Positions 1 through 5,853 of a stretch of 7,470 bases of DNA are shown here, piece by piece. The notes beneath the pieces were generated by a model. It made no database searches. It was not told where the DNA came from and saw only the letters and a list, made by a program, of their open reading frames with translations. This DNA is from Clostridia bacterium. GTDB taxonomy: Bacteria > Bacillota > Clostridia > Christensenellales > CALWSW01. The stretch spans positions 1 through 7,470 of the forward strand of contig JAHZEH010000093.1 of assembly GCA_019421925.1 (NCBI GenBank). The letters are read 5' to 3'. A program made the position numbers and the translations under genes. Position 1 is the first letter of the stretch; every line of letters starts with the position of its first letter.

Positions 1-1
1 T

Positions 2-604
2 GTGGGGAGCGATCTCCAAAAAGAAGCGGGCAACACCCGCAACATTGACGAGACCTTCACCTATCTGATGAATTACTGCCTGTGGCGCGCCGACGCCTCC
101 GTGGTGTATAACGTATTGCAAAACAGCGCAGATACGGTCAACACCATCCAGGGATACTGGGCGCAGACCGACAACCCGGGCGTGACCAAGGTCTCTGCTC
201 CCCGCTGGGCCCATGACACCGGCAAAGGCACTGCAAAGTTCGATGTTCTATATGACAACTTCCTGGAACCCGCGGGCGTCAACGTCATGCTGGAAACCAC
301 TGCCCATACCCTTCTGCTGGACGGCCAGGCTGTCACCGGCGTGGCAGCCCCAAGGCAGGACGGCGCCGAGGTGACGGTCAACGCTCAGGCCGTACTGGTG
401 TGCACCGGCGGCTTCGGCGGCAACAAGGAGATGCTGGAGGAGTACTTCGGCCACTCCCACTTCTACCTCAACGGTCTCTCCTCCAACGTGGGCGACGGCC
501 TGAACATGTGCCTGAAGGCCGGAGCCATCCTCTCGGATGAGGTGGAGCCCCATCTGGCTGAGTTCTGCAGCAGCGAGAAGCTGGACTCTACGCCGGCTAT
601 ATGA
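2..604 (+). pseudogene. FAD-dependent fumarate reductase-like oxidoreductase, 5' fragment (frameshifted, start outside window)
   Basis: The open frame enters from the left edge, so the true start and the N-terminal dinucleotide-binding GxGxxG lie outside the window. What is visible is the middle of an FAD_binding_2 (fumarate reductase / flavocytochrome c type) flavoprotein. It has a substrate-domain helical stretch, then a strand region typical of the family (VMLETTAHTLLLDGQAVTGV), then the hallmark VLVCTGGFGGN segment that contacts FAD. The frame ends in TGA at 602-604 with the foreign-looking tail LDSTPAI. The family sequence resumes in another frame at about 586, so this is half of one gene. 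Relatives reduce fumarate, urocanate or other enoates, often as respiratory acceptors. The substrate cannot be told here. The frameshift may be biological or an assembly error. Confidence 0.8.
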
Positions 605-1293
605 AGTTCATCAATCAGGCGGGTTTCCTGGCTCTCGACCCCTCGGGCGAACGTTTCGTCAATGAGGAGTTCTTCGTGACCGAGGCCCTGGCCAAAGGCG
701 CTTCTGCCCTGCGCCGCGCCGGCTATGCCTATATCATCTTCACCGAACAGGATCTGAACAACATGGTAGAGAAGGGCCTGTGGGGTATTCTCAGCGAGGA
801 GACCATCGCCAGCCTGAACTACCGCGCCCGCATCGTCGTCCCCTCCTACTACACCCTGCGGGACGAGTTGGACGCCGCACTGGCGGCGGGCGAGGCGTGG
901 ACAGCGGATACCCTTGAGGGCCTGGGCGAAGCCATCGGCCTGGATGCGGCAACCTATAACGCCTCCATCGAGGACTATCTGACCGTCCTTGAGACCGGGG
1001 AGGACCCCCTCTTTGGCAAGAGGACCGATATGATGCCCTCCCTGAGCGAAGGCCCTTATTACGCCGTGCGCGTGGTGTCCGCCATCGACGGCACCTATAA
1101 CGGAATCCGGGTCAACAAGCACATGCAGGCCATCGGCCAGGACTATCAGCCCATCTCCGGCCTGTATGTGGCCGGCCAGGACAGCGGCGGTTTCTTCAGC
1201 TATCCCTACTATGAGGGCGAGGGCTGGACGCAGGGCTATGCCTGGACCTCCGGCCGCATCGCCGGTAAGGCCATTGCCGGGCAGGTCAAATAG
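601..1293 (+). pseudogene. FAD-dependent fumarate reductase-like oxidoreductase, 3' fragment
   Basis: This is the continuation of the flavoprotein to its left, in a different frame. Reading this frame back upstream gives LYAGY just before the ATG at 601. Restoring one base near 587 would give a smooth KLDFYAGYMKFINQAGF junction. So the ATG is probably an internal methionine, not a start, and no Shine-Dalgarno sequence is evident before it. Visible parts are the capping/substrate domain and the C-terminal FAD-binding return. The latter contains ISGLYVAGQDSGG, followed by a segment ending WTSGRIAGKAIAG, which corresponds to the GLYAAGE...GRIAG close of this family. The motif GGFFSYPYYEGEGWTQGYAW replaces the common HGANRLGGNAL, marking a divergent subfamily. 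Together the fragments give about 430 residues, consistent with most of an FAD domain. Confidence 0.8.
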
Positions 1294-1339
1294 TCCCGCC
1301 GGCGGCGGCTGAACAACTTGATTTTCATCTTTCCTACAG

Positions 1340-1362
1340 GAGGGGCCCCAAAAGGGCCCCTC
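1340..1362 (+). terminator. Hairpin terminator after the flavoprotein gene
   Basis: Nine-base-pair perfect stem (GAGGGGCCC paired with GGGCCCCTC) with a CAAAA loop, 46 nt after the flavoprotein stop. The downstream tract (TATCTGTGT) is only moderately U-rich, so termination may be incomplete. Confidence 0.65.
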
Positions 1363-1413
1363 TATCTGTGTCAACCGCTCCGTCCGGATACAAGCCGTCC
1401 CTCTGCGGCGGGC

Positions 1414-1442
1414 TTGTGCGAACCCGTTAAATCATCTATACT
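1414..1442 (+). promoter_or_regulatory. Sigma-A type promoter of the MerR-ygbA operon
   Basis: TTGTGC (-35) and TATACT (-10) are separated by exactly 17 bp in an AT-enriched patch between a terminator and the MerR gene. Transcription would start near 1449, leaving a leader of roughly 90 nt. MerR activators classically act on promoters with 19-20 bp spacers. The normal 17-bp spacer therefore suggests either constitutive expression or a non-classical mode here. Confidence 0.6.
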
Positions 1443-1521
1443 TTTTATAAAGAAGGAAGGGAAAAAGGAGGGAATTGCGGGATATGTTCCTCTTGGACAA
1501 ACCGGATTCGCCATTCAAGCA

Positions 1522-1530
1522 GGGGAGGAG
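1522..1530 (+). promoter_or_regulatory. Ribosome binding site fixing the MerR start
   Basis: GGGGAGGAG lies 6 nt before the ATG at 1537. It selects this start over the upstream in-frame ATG at 1318, which would run through both the terminator and the promoter. Confidence 0.8.
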
Positions 1531-1536
1531 CGCCAC

Positions 1537-2361
1537 ATGAATTACAGCATCAGCCAGTTCTCCAGGATGCTCGGAGTCAGCGTGGACTCCCTGCGGCACT
1601 ACGAGCGCTGCGGCCTGCTCCACCCCCATATCAATCCTCAAAACGGTTACCGTACCTATACGGACGCCGATGCTCTTCAGGTTTTTCATATCAGGATGTG
1701 CCGGGGGCTGAATATGTCCATCCCTCAGATTGCAGAGTTGTCCGGCCCCGATTCCTTTGAGCGGGAGCAGGAATTTCTGCGCTCGGAGATGGACCGGCTC
1801 AACGCCCAGATGATGCGCCTGCAATTGCTGCAAAACCGCTATAAGGCCCGCCTGCACGCTACCCAGCGGGTCCGGCAGACGGGCAGGGTATCGGCTGTCT
1901 CCCTGCCCCCGGTTTTTCATCTGTTTTATGGGGACTTCCCTCAGGAGGGGGGACGGGAAGCCGAGTCCATGCTGCGCACCTGGACGGAGGCCATGCCCTT
2001 CACCTCCTTCCTCCTGATGCTGGAGCTGCCCGAGGTGCTCTCAGGCGGGCCCATCTGTCCCAAACTGGGCCTCAGCGCCCGCCTGAATACCATCGAGGAG
2101 TTCTCCCTGCCCATCCATCCCCCGGTCCGCATGCGCATGGGGGGACCGGGGGTCCAGATGCCCGTCGCCCTCAAAGACCCCTTCTCCATCTCCCGGGAGA
2201 CCCTCGCCCCCATGTTCAGCTTTGCGCGGGAGCAGGGTTGGGAGATCAGCGGGGACGTCTCCTGTATTGTGGACGATCTGGAATACCGGCCGGACGGAAT
2301 GTACTGTTACCTCTTCCTCCGCTTTCCCGTCCGGACTGATAAAAACGAGAGAGGGGACTGA
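1537..2361 (+). CDS. MerR family transcriptional regulator
   Basis: A 274-residue DNA-binding regulator. Residues 3-70 form a typical MerR winged helix-turn-helix. They include YSISQFSRMLGVSVDSLRHYE at the helix-turn-helix, then GLLHP and NGYRTY (about 36-41) at the first wing, and the second helix pair ending SIPQIAELSG. Residues about 72-111 are charged and heptad-like (FEREQEFLRSEMDRLNAQM), the expected dimerisation coiled coil. Residues about 115-274 are an effector-binding or output domain that I do not recognise. It has no cysteine cluster typical of metal-sensing MerR proteins, and its length fits the longer, ligand-binding MerR members. The stop is 4 nt before the ygbA ATG and the ygbA RBS lies inside this gene's last codons, so the two are co-transcribed and probably translationally coupled. 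Autoregulation is likely for the family, but no clear operator is visible. Confidence 0.9.
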   Translation: MNYSISQFSRMLGVSVDSLRHYERCGLLHPHINPQNGYRTYTDADALQVFHIRMCRGLNMSIPQIAELSGPDSFEREQEFLRSEMDRLNAQMMRLQLLQNRYKARLHATQRVRQTGRVSAVSLPPVFHLFYGDFPQEGGREAESMLRTWTEAMPFTSFLLMLELPEVLSGGPICPKLGLSARLNTIEEFSLPIHPPVRMRMGGPGVQMPVALKDPFSISRETLAPMFSFAREQGWEISGDVSCIVDDLEYRPDGMYCYLFLRFPVRTDKNERGD

Positions 2362-2365
2362 TCCT

Positions 2366-2710
2366 ATGACAGATATCGCAAAAAAGAGGGAGAGGGAGAA
2401 AAATGTTGTCTTCCAAATGATCTCTCTGTACTGTAAAAAGAAGCACAGGCCCGGGACGGGACTATGCCCCTCCTGCGCCGAGTTGGCAAATTACGCTCAG
2501 AACCGGGCGGAGAACTGCCCTATGATGGAGACCAAGACCTTCTGCTCCAACTGCAAAGTCCACTGCTACCGTCCGGAGATGCGGGAGAAAATCCGTGTGG
2601 TTATGCGCTATTCCGGCCCCAGGATGCTGTTCTGCCACCCCATTCTCGCCCTCCGCCATGTCGCTGAGAGCCGGGCTGAAAAACGCCGTTTGGAGCACCC
2701 GAAAAGGTAG
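2366..2710 (+). CDS. ygbA: Nitrous oxide-stimulated promoter family protein (YgbA-like)
   Basis: A 114-residue cysteine-rich cytoplasmic protein matching the YgbA family. Recognisable blocks are EREKNVVFQMISLYCKKKH (9-27), LCPSCAEL (33-40), YAQNRAENCP (43-52), TFCSNCKVHCYRPEMREKIR (58-77) and VMRYSGPRMLFCHPILALRH (79-98). The cysteines C34, C37, C51, C60, C63 and C67, with C23 and C90, suggest a metal or Fe-S site. That is inference, since no cofactor is shown here. In Escherichia coli ygbA belongs to the NsrR nitric-oxide regulon and the family name reflects induction by reactive nitrogen compounds; the biochemical role is unsettled. GAGAGGGG at 2349-2356 supports the ATG at 2366, although a longer open frame extends upstream inside the MerR gene. 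It is the second gene of the MerR operon. Confidence 0.88.
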   Translation: MTDIAKKREREKNVVFQMISLYCKKKHRPGTGLCPSCAELANYAQNRAENCPMMETKTFCSNCKVHCYRPEMREKIRVVMRYSGPRMLFCHPILALRHVAESRAEKRRLEHPKR

Positions 2711-2713
2711 TTT

Positions 2714-2754
2714 CTAAAAAAGAGACCGCAAGGAAAATTCCTTGCGGCCTCTTT
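2714..2754. terminator. Terminator between convergent ygbA and the repeat-protein gene
   Basis: CCGCAAGGAA (2726-2735) pairs perfectly with TTCCTTGCGG (2738-2747). The stem extends past one mismatch with AAAGAG/CTCTTT. Read on the minus strand it is followed directly by a TCTCTTTTTT tract, so it is a strong terminator for the repeat-protein gene. Read on the plus strand it ends CCTCTTTG and can also stop the ygbA transcript. Confidence 0.85.
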
Positions 2755-2786
2755 GAAAGATCGGGAATCGGCCAGCCAGCATATTG

Positions 2787-3212
2787 TCAGGCGGCGAGGG
2801 CAAGCTCCCCGGCTTCGTACTCGATGTCCATGAAGTTGCCCAGCAGAGCGTCCCCGGCGATCTGCGCCGCAGGGGCCGTAACGGCCTTGTACTCCTTGTT
2901 GGCCTTGATTCCCATGAAGTCGCCCATGAGAGCGTCCCCGGCGATCTGCGCCGCGGGAGCCGCAACGGCCTTGTACTCCTTGTTGGCCTTGATCCCCATG
3001 AAGTCGCCCATGAGAGCATCCCCGGCGACCTGCGCCGCAGGAGCCGCGGCGGCCTTGTACTCCTTCTTGGCCTTGATTCCCATGAAGTCGCCCATGAGAG
3101 CGTCCCCGGCGATCTGCGCCGCAGGAGCGGCAACGGCTTTGTACTCCTTGTTGGCCTTGATCCCCATGAAATCACCCATCAGAGCGTCGTTCGCAACCAC
3201 CATGTTTTTCAT
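2787..3212 (-). CDS. Tandem-repeat protein of unknown function (28-residue units)
   Basis: A 141-residue protein I do not recognise. After an octapeptide MKNMVVAN come four full 28-residue units (residues 9-36, 37-64, 65-92, 93-120) and a diverged partial fifth (121-141, DALLGNFMDIEYEAGELALAA). Each unit has a DALMGDFMGIKA block, a basic NKEYKA stretch and an Ala/Pro-rich VAAPAAQIAG linker, with very few substitutions. There is no signal peptide, membrane segment, cysteine or tryptophan. The start is firm: AGGAGG at 3221-3226 sits 8 nt upstream, with an extended -10 promoter further up and a strong terminator after the stop. The gene is convergent with ygbA and divergent from pepV, and seems monocistronic. 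Possible roles include a multi-copy peptide precursor, a scaffold or cargo-binding repeat, or a self-assembling protein. None is demonstrated, and no maturase or exporter is adjacent. Confidence 0.82.
   Translation of the reverse strand: MKNMVVANDALMGDFMGIKANKEYKAVAAPAAQIAGDALMGDFMGIKAKKEYKAAAAPAAQVAGDALMGDFMGIKANKEYKAVAAPAAQIAGDALMGDFMGIKANKEYKAVTAPAAQIAGDALLGNFMDIEYEAGELALAA
2790..3188 (-). repeat. 84-bp in-frame tandem repeat array, about 4.75 copies
   Basis: Units at 3105-3188, 3021-3104, 2937-3020 and 2853-2936, plus a diverged 63-bp part at 2790-2852, fall in exact 84-bp register with no indels and no spacers. Among the four full units 12 of 28 codons vary. Eight of these vary only silently. 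Four carry replacements (unit positions 13 N/K, 19 V/A, 20 A/T, 26 I/V). Positions 1-12 have five silent and no replacement differences, which indicates selection on the protein. Confidence 0.95.
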
Positions 3213-3226
3213 TGTTCTGTCCTCCT

Positions 3227-3257
3227 AAAAAAATTATTTGCAAGGGCTTTTGCCCTT
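3227..3257 (-). promoter_or_regulatory. Leader hairpin and U-tract before the repeat-protein RBS
   Basis: In the minus-strand transcript, AAGGGC (3252-3257) pairs with GCCCTT (3242-3247) around an AAAA loop. After 8 nt comes a run of seven U (3227-3233) immediately before AGGAGG. The gap between stem and U-run makes it a poor intrinsic terminator, but it could affect stability, pausing or RBS access. A 15-codon leader frame, MVLKRPNDRTGRGMR (3260-3307), ends just before the stem; its RBS is weak. Confidence 0.3.
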
Positions 3258-3327
3258 CACTATCTCATTCCCCGTCCGGTTCGGTCATTTGGTCTCTTTA
3301 GAACCATTTGCCTCACCTGACATCTAC

Positions 3328-3355
3328 AGTATAGCATAGTCTCAGAGAAATGCAA
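3328..3355 (-). promoter_or_regulatory. Extended -10 promoter of the repeat-protein gene
   Basis: On the minus strand TTGCAT (-35) and TATACT (-10) are separated by 16 bp, with TGC directly before the -10 giving a TGnTATACT extended element. The start point would be near 3321, giving a leader of about 108 nt. Confidence 0.7.
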
Positions 3356-3508
3356 GCATTTTTTGAATCTTTTTTTCGATAATCGACCATATGTTATACA
3401 ATTGGTATTCCCTGCCCACTGAAGACTCAAACCCGCTCAGCCTGACAGATCTCTCCACTTTCAATTCCCCCCCCAGTCCGGCTTCAAAAGTGCCGCCTCC
3501 CTGGGACA

Positions 3509-3527
3509 ATTCACCCAAACCGTGAAT
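3509..3527. promoter_or_regulatory. Possible regulator site upstream of the pepV promoter
   Basis: Perfect dyad ATTCAC-N7-GTGAAT ends 1 nt before the -35 element of the pepV promoter. Six-base arms could occur by chance; the position is what makes it suggestive. I cannot assign a regulator. Confidence 0.25.
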
Positions 3528-3528
3528 A

Positions 3529-3557
3529 TTGTTGCAATCTCTGAATTATGATACACT
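3529..3557 (+). promoter_or_regulatory. Promoter of the M20 dipeptidase gene
   Basis: TTGTTG (-35) and TACACT (-10) have a 17-bp spacer and a TGA extended -10. Transcription would begin near 3564, about 34 nt before the ATG. Confidence 0.6.
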
Positions 3558-3597
3558 TATCCTACTGTATCCCATCGAAAAAAACTGGAGGAATATT

Positions 3598-5004
3598 ATG
3601 AACGTATCCAAACAAGCGGTCGCCGCAGTGGAACAATACCTCGCGGACCACAGAGATGATCTGATCTCCGATCTGCAGGCGCTTGTCGCCATCCCCTCGA
3701 AGAAAGAGGAATCCGCTCCCGGCCTCCCCTTTGGCAAGCCCTGCGCCGACGCCCTTGATCTGGCCTTGCGCCAGGCGGCCAGGCTGGGCTTTGATACCCA
3801 CAACCTGGACAACTACGTGGGTTGGGCCGAAATGGGCGAGGGCGAAGAGATGCTGGGGATTCTGGCGCATCTGGATGTGGTGCCCGAAGGGGACGGCTGG
3901 TCTGTGCCCCCCTATAGCGGCGTAGTCAAGGACGGCCTGATCTGGGGCCGGGGTACTCAGGACGACAAGGGGCCTGCCCTGATCGCCCTGTATGCCATGG
4001 CGGCAGTCAAGGCGGCCGGGCTCGCCCCCAATAAGCGCGTCCGCCTCATCCTGGGCTGCGATGAGGAGAGCGGCAGCGCCTGCCTGGAGCACTATATCGA
4101 GCACGCCGAGCTCCCGACCATTGCCTTCTCCCCCGATGCGGAATACCCGGTGGTCAACGGGGAAAAGGGCATGCTCCGCCTGTGCGTCTCGGCGGACTAC
4201 GAGGAGCAGAAGGAGGGCAAACGCATCCTCTCCATCTCGGGCGGCGACCGGTGCAACATCGTGCCTCCGACCTGCCAGGCCGTGCTCCACGGCGTCAGCG
4301 CTGCGGAGGCCAGGCCCGTCTGCGACGCAGTAGCCAAGGAGCTGTCCGTATCCGTCTCCTGTTCGGAGGAGGGCGAGGTGCTGACCCTCTCCCTGGAGGG
4401 CAAGGGGGCGCACGCCGCCATGCCTGAGAAGGGCAACAGCGCCGTGACCGCCATGCTCACCCTGCTGCTCCGCCTGCCCCTCGCGCCCTGCGCCGCCCTG
4501 GAGAAACTCTCCGCCCTGCTCGCCGCCTATCCCCACCATGAGACGGACGGCAGCAGCGCGGGCTGCGCCTGTGCCGACGAGGTGTCCGGTCCCATGACTC
4601 TCAATCTCGGCCTGTTCCAGTTCCAGCCCGCCCATTTTGAGGCAGTGCTGGATATCCGCTATCCCATCCATGCCAACCACGAGGACATTGTGGCCAACAT
4701 GAGAAAAACGGTGCCCCTCTCCATCCAGGTACAGAGCCATATGGTTCCCCACTATGTGGACCCCCAGAGCGATCTGGTGCAGGGTCTTCTCCGTGCGTAC
4801 ACCAACTGCACCGGCCTGCCGGGCGAGTGCATCGCCATCGGCGGGGGCACCTATGCCCGCCATTTCAAAGGGGGCGTGTCCTTTGGCTGCGTCCTGCCCA
4901 CCACCGTGGACAATATGCATCAGGCAGACGAGGCTCTCTCGCTGGAGGAGATGATGCTCAACGCCCGCATCATGGCCCATGCCATCCTGGAGCTGTGCTT
5001 CTAG
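3598..5004 (+). CDS. pepV: M20 family dipeptidase (PepV / Sapep type)
   Basis: A 468-residue cytoplasmic di-zinc dipeptidase, the usual PepV length. It hydrolyses dipeptides, with relatives showing broad or D-amino-acid dipeptide specificity, and serves peptide nutrition or peptide turnover. Family motifs appear in order: AHLDVVPEGDGW (metal H91, catalytic-loop D93), WGRGTQDDKGP (bridging Asp, D122/D123), CDEESGS (catalytic E156, metal E157), SPDAEYPVVNGEKG (metal D180), the lid segment GGDRCNIVPPTCQAVL, GKGAHAAMP, IAIGGGTYARHF and DNMHQADEAL (metal H441). All expected ligands are present, so the enzyme should be active. GGAGG at 3587-3591, 6 nt before the ATG, fixes the start; the open frame 23 codons upstream overlaps the promoter. 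It is flanked by its own promoter and terminator, so it is a single-gene unit, divergent from the repeat-protein gene. Confidence 0.93.
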   Translation: MNVSKQAVAAVEQYLADHRDDLISDLQALVAIPSKKEESAPGLPFGKPCADALDLALRQAARLGFDTHNLDNYVGWAEMGEGEEMLGILAHLDVVPEGDGWSVPPYSGVVKDGLIWGRGTQDDKGPALIALYAMAAVKAAGLAPNKRVRLILGCDEESGSACLEHYIEHAELPTIAFSPDAEYPVVNGEKGMLRLCVSADYEEQKEGKRILSISGGDRCNIVPPTCQAVLHGVSAAEARPVCDAVAKELSVSVSCSEEGEVLTLSLEGKGAHAAMPEKGNSAVTAMLTLLLRLPLAPCAALEKLSALLAAYPHHETDGSSAGCACADEVSGPMTLNLGLFQFQPAHFEAVLDIRYPIHANHEDIVANMRKTVPLSIQVQSHMVPHYVDPQSDLVQGLLRAYTNCTGLPGECIAIGGGTYARHFKGGVSFGCVLPTTVDNMHQADEALSLEEMMLNARIMAHAILELCF

Positions 5005-5040
5005 ACCGGCTGCGCCCGCGAAGCTCCGCATAACAAAAGG

Positions 5041-5075
5041 AAAGAGCCGGCCCCTCAGAGGGGCCGGCTCTTTTT
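5041..5075 (+). terminator. Strong intrinsic terminator of pepV
   Basis: Perfect 15-bp stem (AAAGAGCCGGCCCCT with its complement at 5059-5073), a CAG loop and a run of five T. The A-rich 5' flank means it could also work in reverse. Confidence 0.93.
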
Positions 5076-5305
5076 CATCCCGGCAACACCCCCTTCGCAG
5101 ACAGGGGGACCGCAGTTATCACGCCCGGCGCTTCGTTGCAGGCCCTTGGAACAGGCCCGCTATCCCCTTGAACCCCCACCTCAACCCAATTTGTATCAGG
5201 CCGTGGATCCTCCCCTCTCCAGCCTGCCGGAGAGACAAAAGAAACCATTTTCTCCACAGGATTGTGGAAAAAACCATGAATCCCCCCTCATTCACTAGGT
5301 TCCTC
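5076..5305. other. Intergenic spacer with no supported gene
   Basis: About 230 bp between the pepV terminator and the MarR promoter. Short open frames here lack ribosome binding sites. Two small stems are visible: CTCTCC/GGAGAG near 5214-5233, and TCCACA-GGAT-TGTGGA at 5253-5268. Neither has a clear function. Confidence 0.6.
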
Positions 5306-5334
5306 TTGACTCATCCCCCTCGGCGGAGTACAAT
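5306..5334 (+). promoter_or_regulatory. Promoter of the MarR-TSUP operon
   Basis: TTGACT (-35) and TACAAT (-10) have an ideal 17-bp spacer. The start point should be near 5341, inside the operator, so repressor binding would directly block initiation. Confidence 0.85.
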
Positions 5335-5369
5335 CGTTCTAAAAATAATCGTTCTTTTTAGAACGATTA
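5332..5369. promoter_or_regulatory. MarR operator with three half-sites and nested palindromes
   Basis: The half-site AATCGTTCT occurs at 5332-5340 and again at 5347-5355. Its inverse AGAACGATT lies at 5360-5368. The second and third make a 10-bp-arm palindrome (TAATCGTTCT-TTTT-AGAACGATTA, 5346-5369). The first and third make a perfect 14-bp-arm inverted repeat (AATCGTTCTAAAAA with TTTTTAGAACGATT, 9-nt spacer). The first half-site overlaps the -10, so this is very probably the autoregulatory repressor site. Confidence 0.82.
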
Positions 5370-5384
5370 ACCGGAGGATACCCT

Positions 5385-5831
5385 ATGAATCTCATCAATG
5401 AATTCTGGAACTATCTGGCCGGCTGCAAAAAACTCTATACAGCGCTGTTCGCCCCTCTGCGGGAGGAGTACTCCCTGACGCAGATTGAGGTGGACGTGCT
5501 GCTCTTTTTGCGCAACAACCCCACCCATAATACGGCCCGGGACATCGTGCAGCTGCGGGGACTGGCCAAATCCAACGTCTCCACTGCGCTGGAGAATCTG
5601 CGCAGGGGGGGATATCTCTCCCTGCGCGAAGACCCGAAAAACCGGCGGGTCAAATCCATCCTCCTGAGGGAGAGCGGGCACTCCCTCGCAGAAACGCTCT
5701 CGGCCCGCCAACAGGAGTTCTTCTCCCTGATGTTTGAGGGCGTCCCGGAGGACACAGCGGAGGTACTCCGGGGCTTTTTCCAGCAGACGGGACAAAACAT
5801 CGCGCAGTCTTTGGCGCGGTTGAAAAAATAA
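5385..5831 (+). CDS. MarR family transcriptional regulator
   Basis: A 148-residue winged-helix repressor of typical MarR length. Helices at 1-25 would form the dimer interface. LTQIEVDVLLFLRNNP (31-46) and ARDIVQLRGL (51-60) lead into the recognition helix AKSNVSTALENLRRGGYL (61-78). The wing is REDPKNRRVKSILL (81-94), including the DPxxRR pattern common to MarR proteins. The C-terminal helices (about 100-147) complete the dimer. GGAGG at 5373-5377, 7 nt before the ATG, supports the start. The perfect palindromes over its own promoter indicate autorepression, probably relieved by a small ligand or by thiol oxidation. A cysteine is present at C14, but the ligand is unknown. The gene is followed after 22 nt by the TSUP transporter, its likely regulated partner. 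Confidence 0.92.
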   Translation: MNLINEFWNYLAGCKKLYTALFAPLREEYSLTQIEVDVLLFLRNNPTHNTARDIVQLRGLAKSNVSTALENLRRGGYLSLREDPKNRRVKSILLRESGHSLAETLSARQQEFFSLMFEGVPEDTAEVLRGFFQQTGQNIAQSLARLKK

Positions 5832-5853
5832 AAGACAAAGGAAGAAGATTCGC

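Larger units (their letters stand above)
3213..3597. other. Divergent intergenic region between the repeat-protein gene and pepV
   Basis: About 385 bp with no convincing gene. It is clearly more AT-rich than its surroundings, with T-runs at 3360-3378. It holds the leader and promoter of the minus-strand repeat gene, the pepV promoter, a small dyad upstream of the pepV -35, and a run of eight C at 3467-3474. Nothing recognisable was seen in 3380-3505. Confidence 0.7.

Noticed and set aside
601..604. ATGA overlap read as two translationally coupled genes
   Set aside because: Both sides belong to one flavoprotein domain and the second part has no RBS, so a frameshift explains it better.
463..1374. 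Long minus-strand open frame (303 codons) opposite the flavoprotein
   Set aside because: Its composition is that of a GC-rich shadow frame, it shows no family motif, and it has no convincing RBS. The plus strand carries clear flavoprotein motifs.
1318..1536. Upstream in-frame ATG giving a 347-residue MerR protein
   Set aside because: The extension spans a terminator and the promoter. The family N-terminus begins exactly at the ATG at 1537 behind a good RBS.
2790..3188. Regularly spaced repeats as a CRISPR array
   Set aside because: The 84-bp units abut with no unique spacers and translate as a constrained protein repeat.
2784..3320. Plus-strand frames across the repeat array (178 and 134 codons)
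   Set aside because: The 84-bp unit is a multiple of three, so any frame without a stop in one unit stays open through all of them. Only the minus 141-codon frame has an RBS, promoter and terminator.
3467..3474. Run of eight C as a phase-variable tract
   Set aside because: It lies in intergenic DNA away from both promoters' core elements and outside any reading frame.
3562..5031. 489-codon minus-strand frame opposite pepV
   Set aside because: It mirrors a complete M20 peptidase with every catalytic motif. The antisense frame arises from codon bias and runs through the pepV promoter.
5250..5271. Two inverted DnaA-box-like sequences (TTCTCCACA and TTTTCCACA)
   Set aside because: Each has one mismatch to TTATCCACA, there are only two, and there is no AT-rich unwinding region or replication gene nearby. 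Probably chance or a small hairpin.
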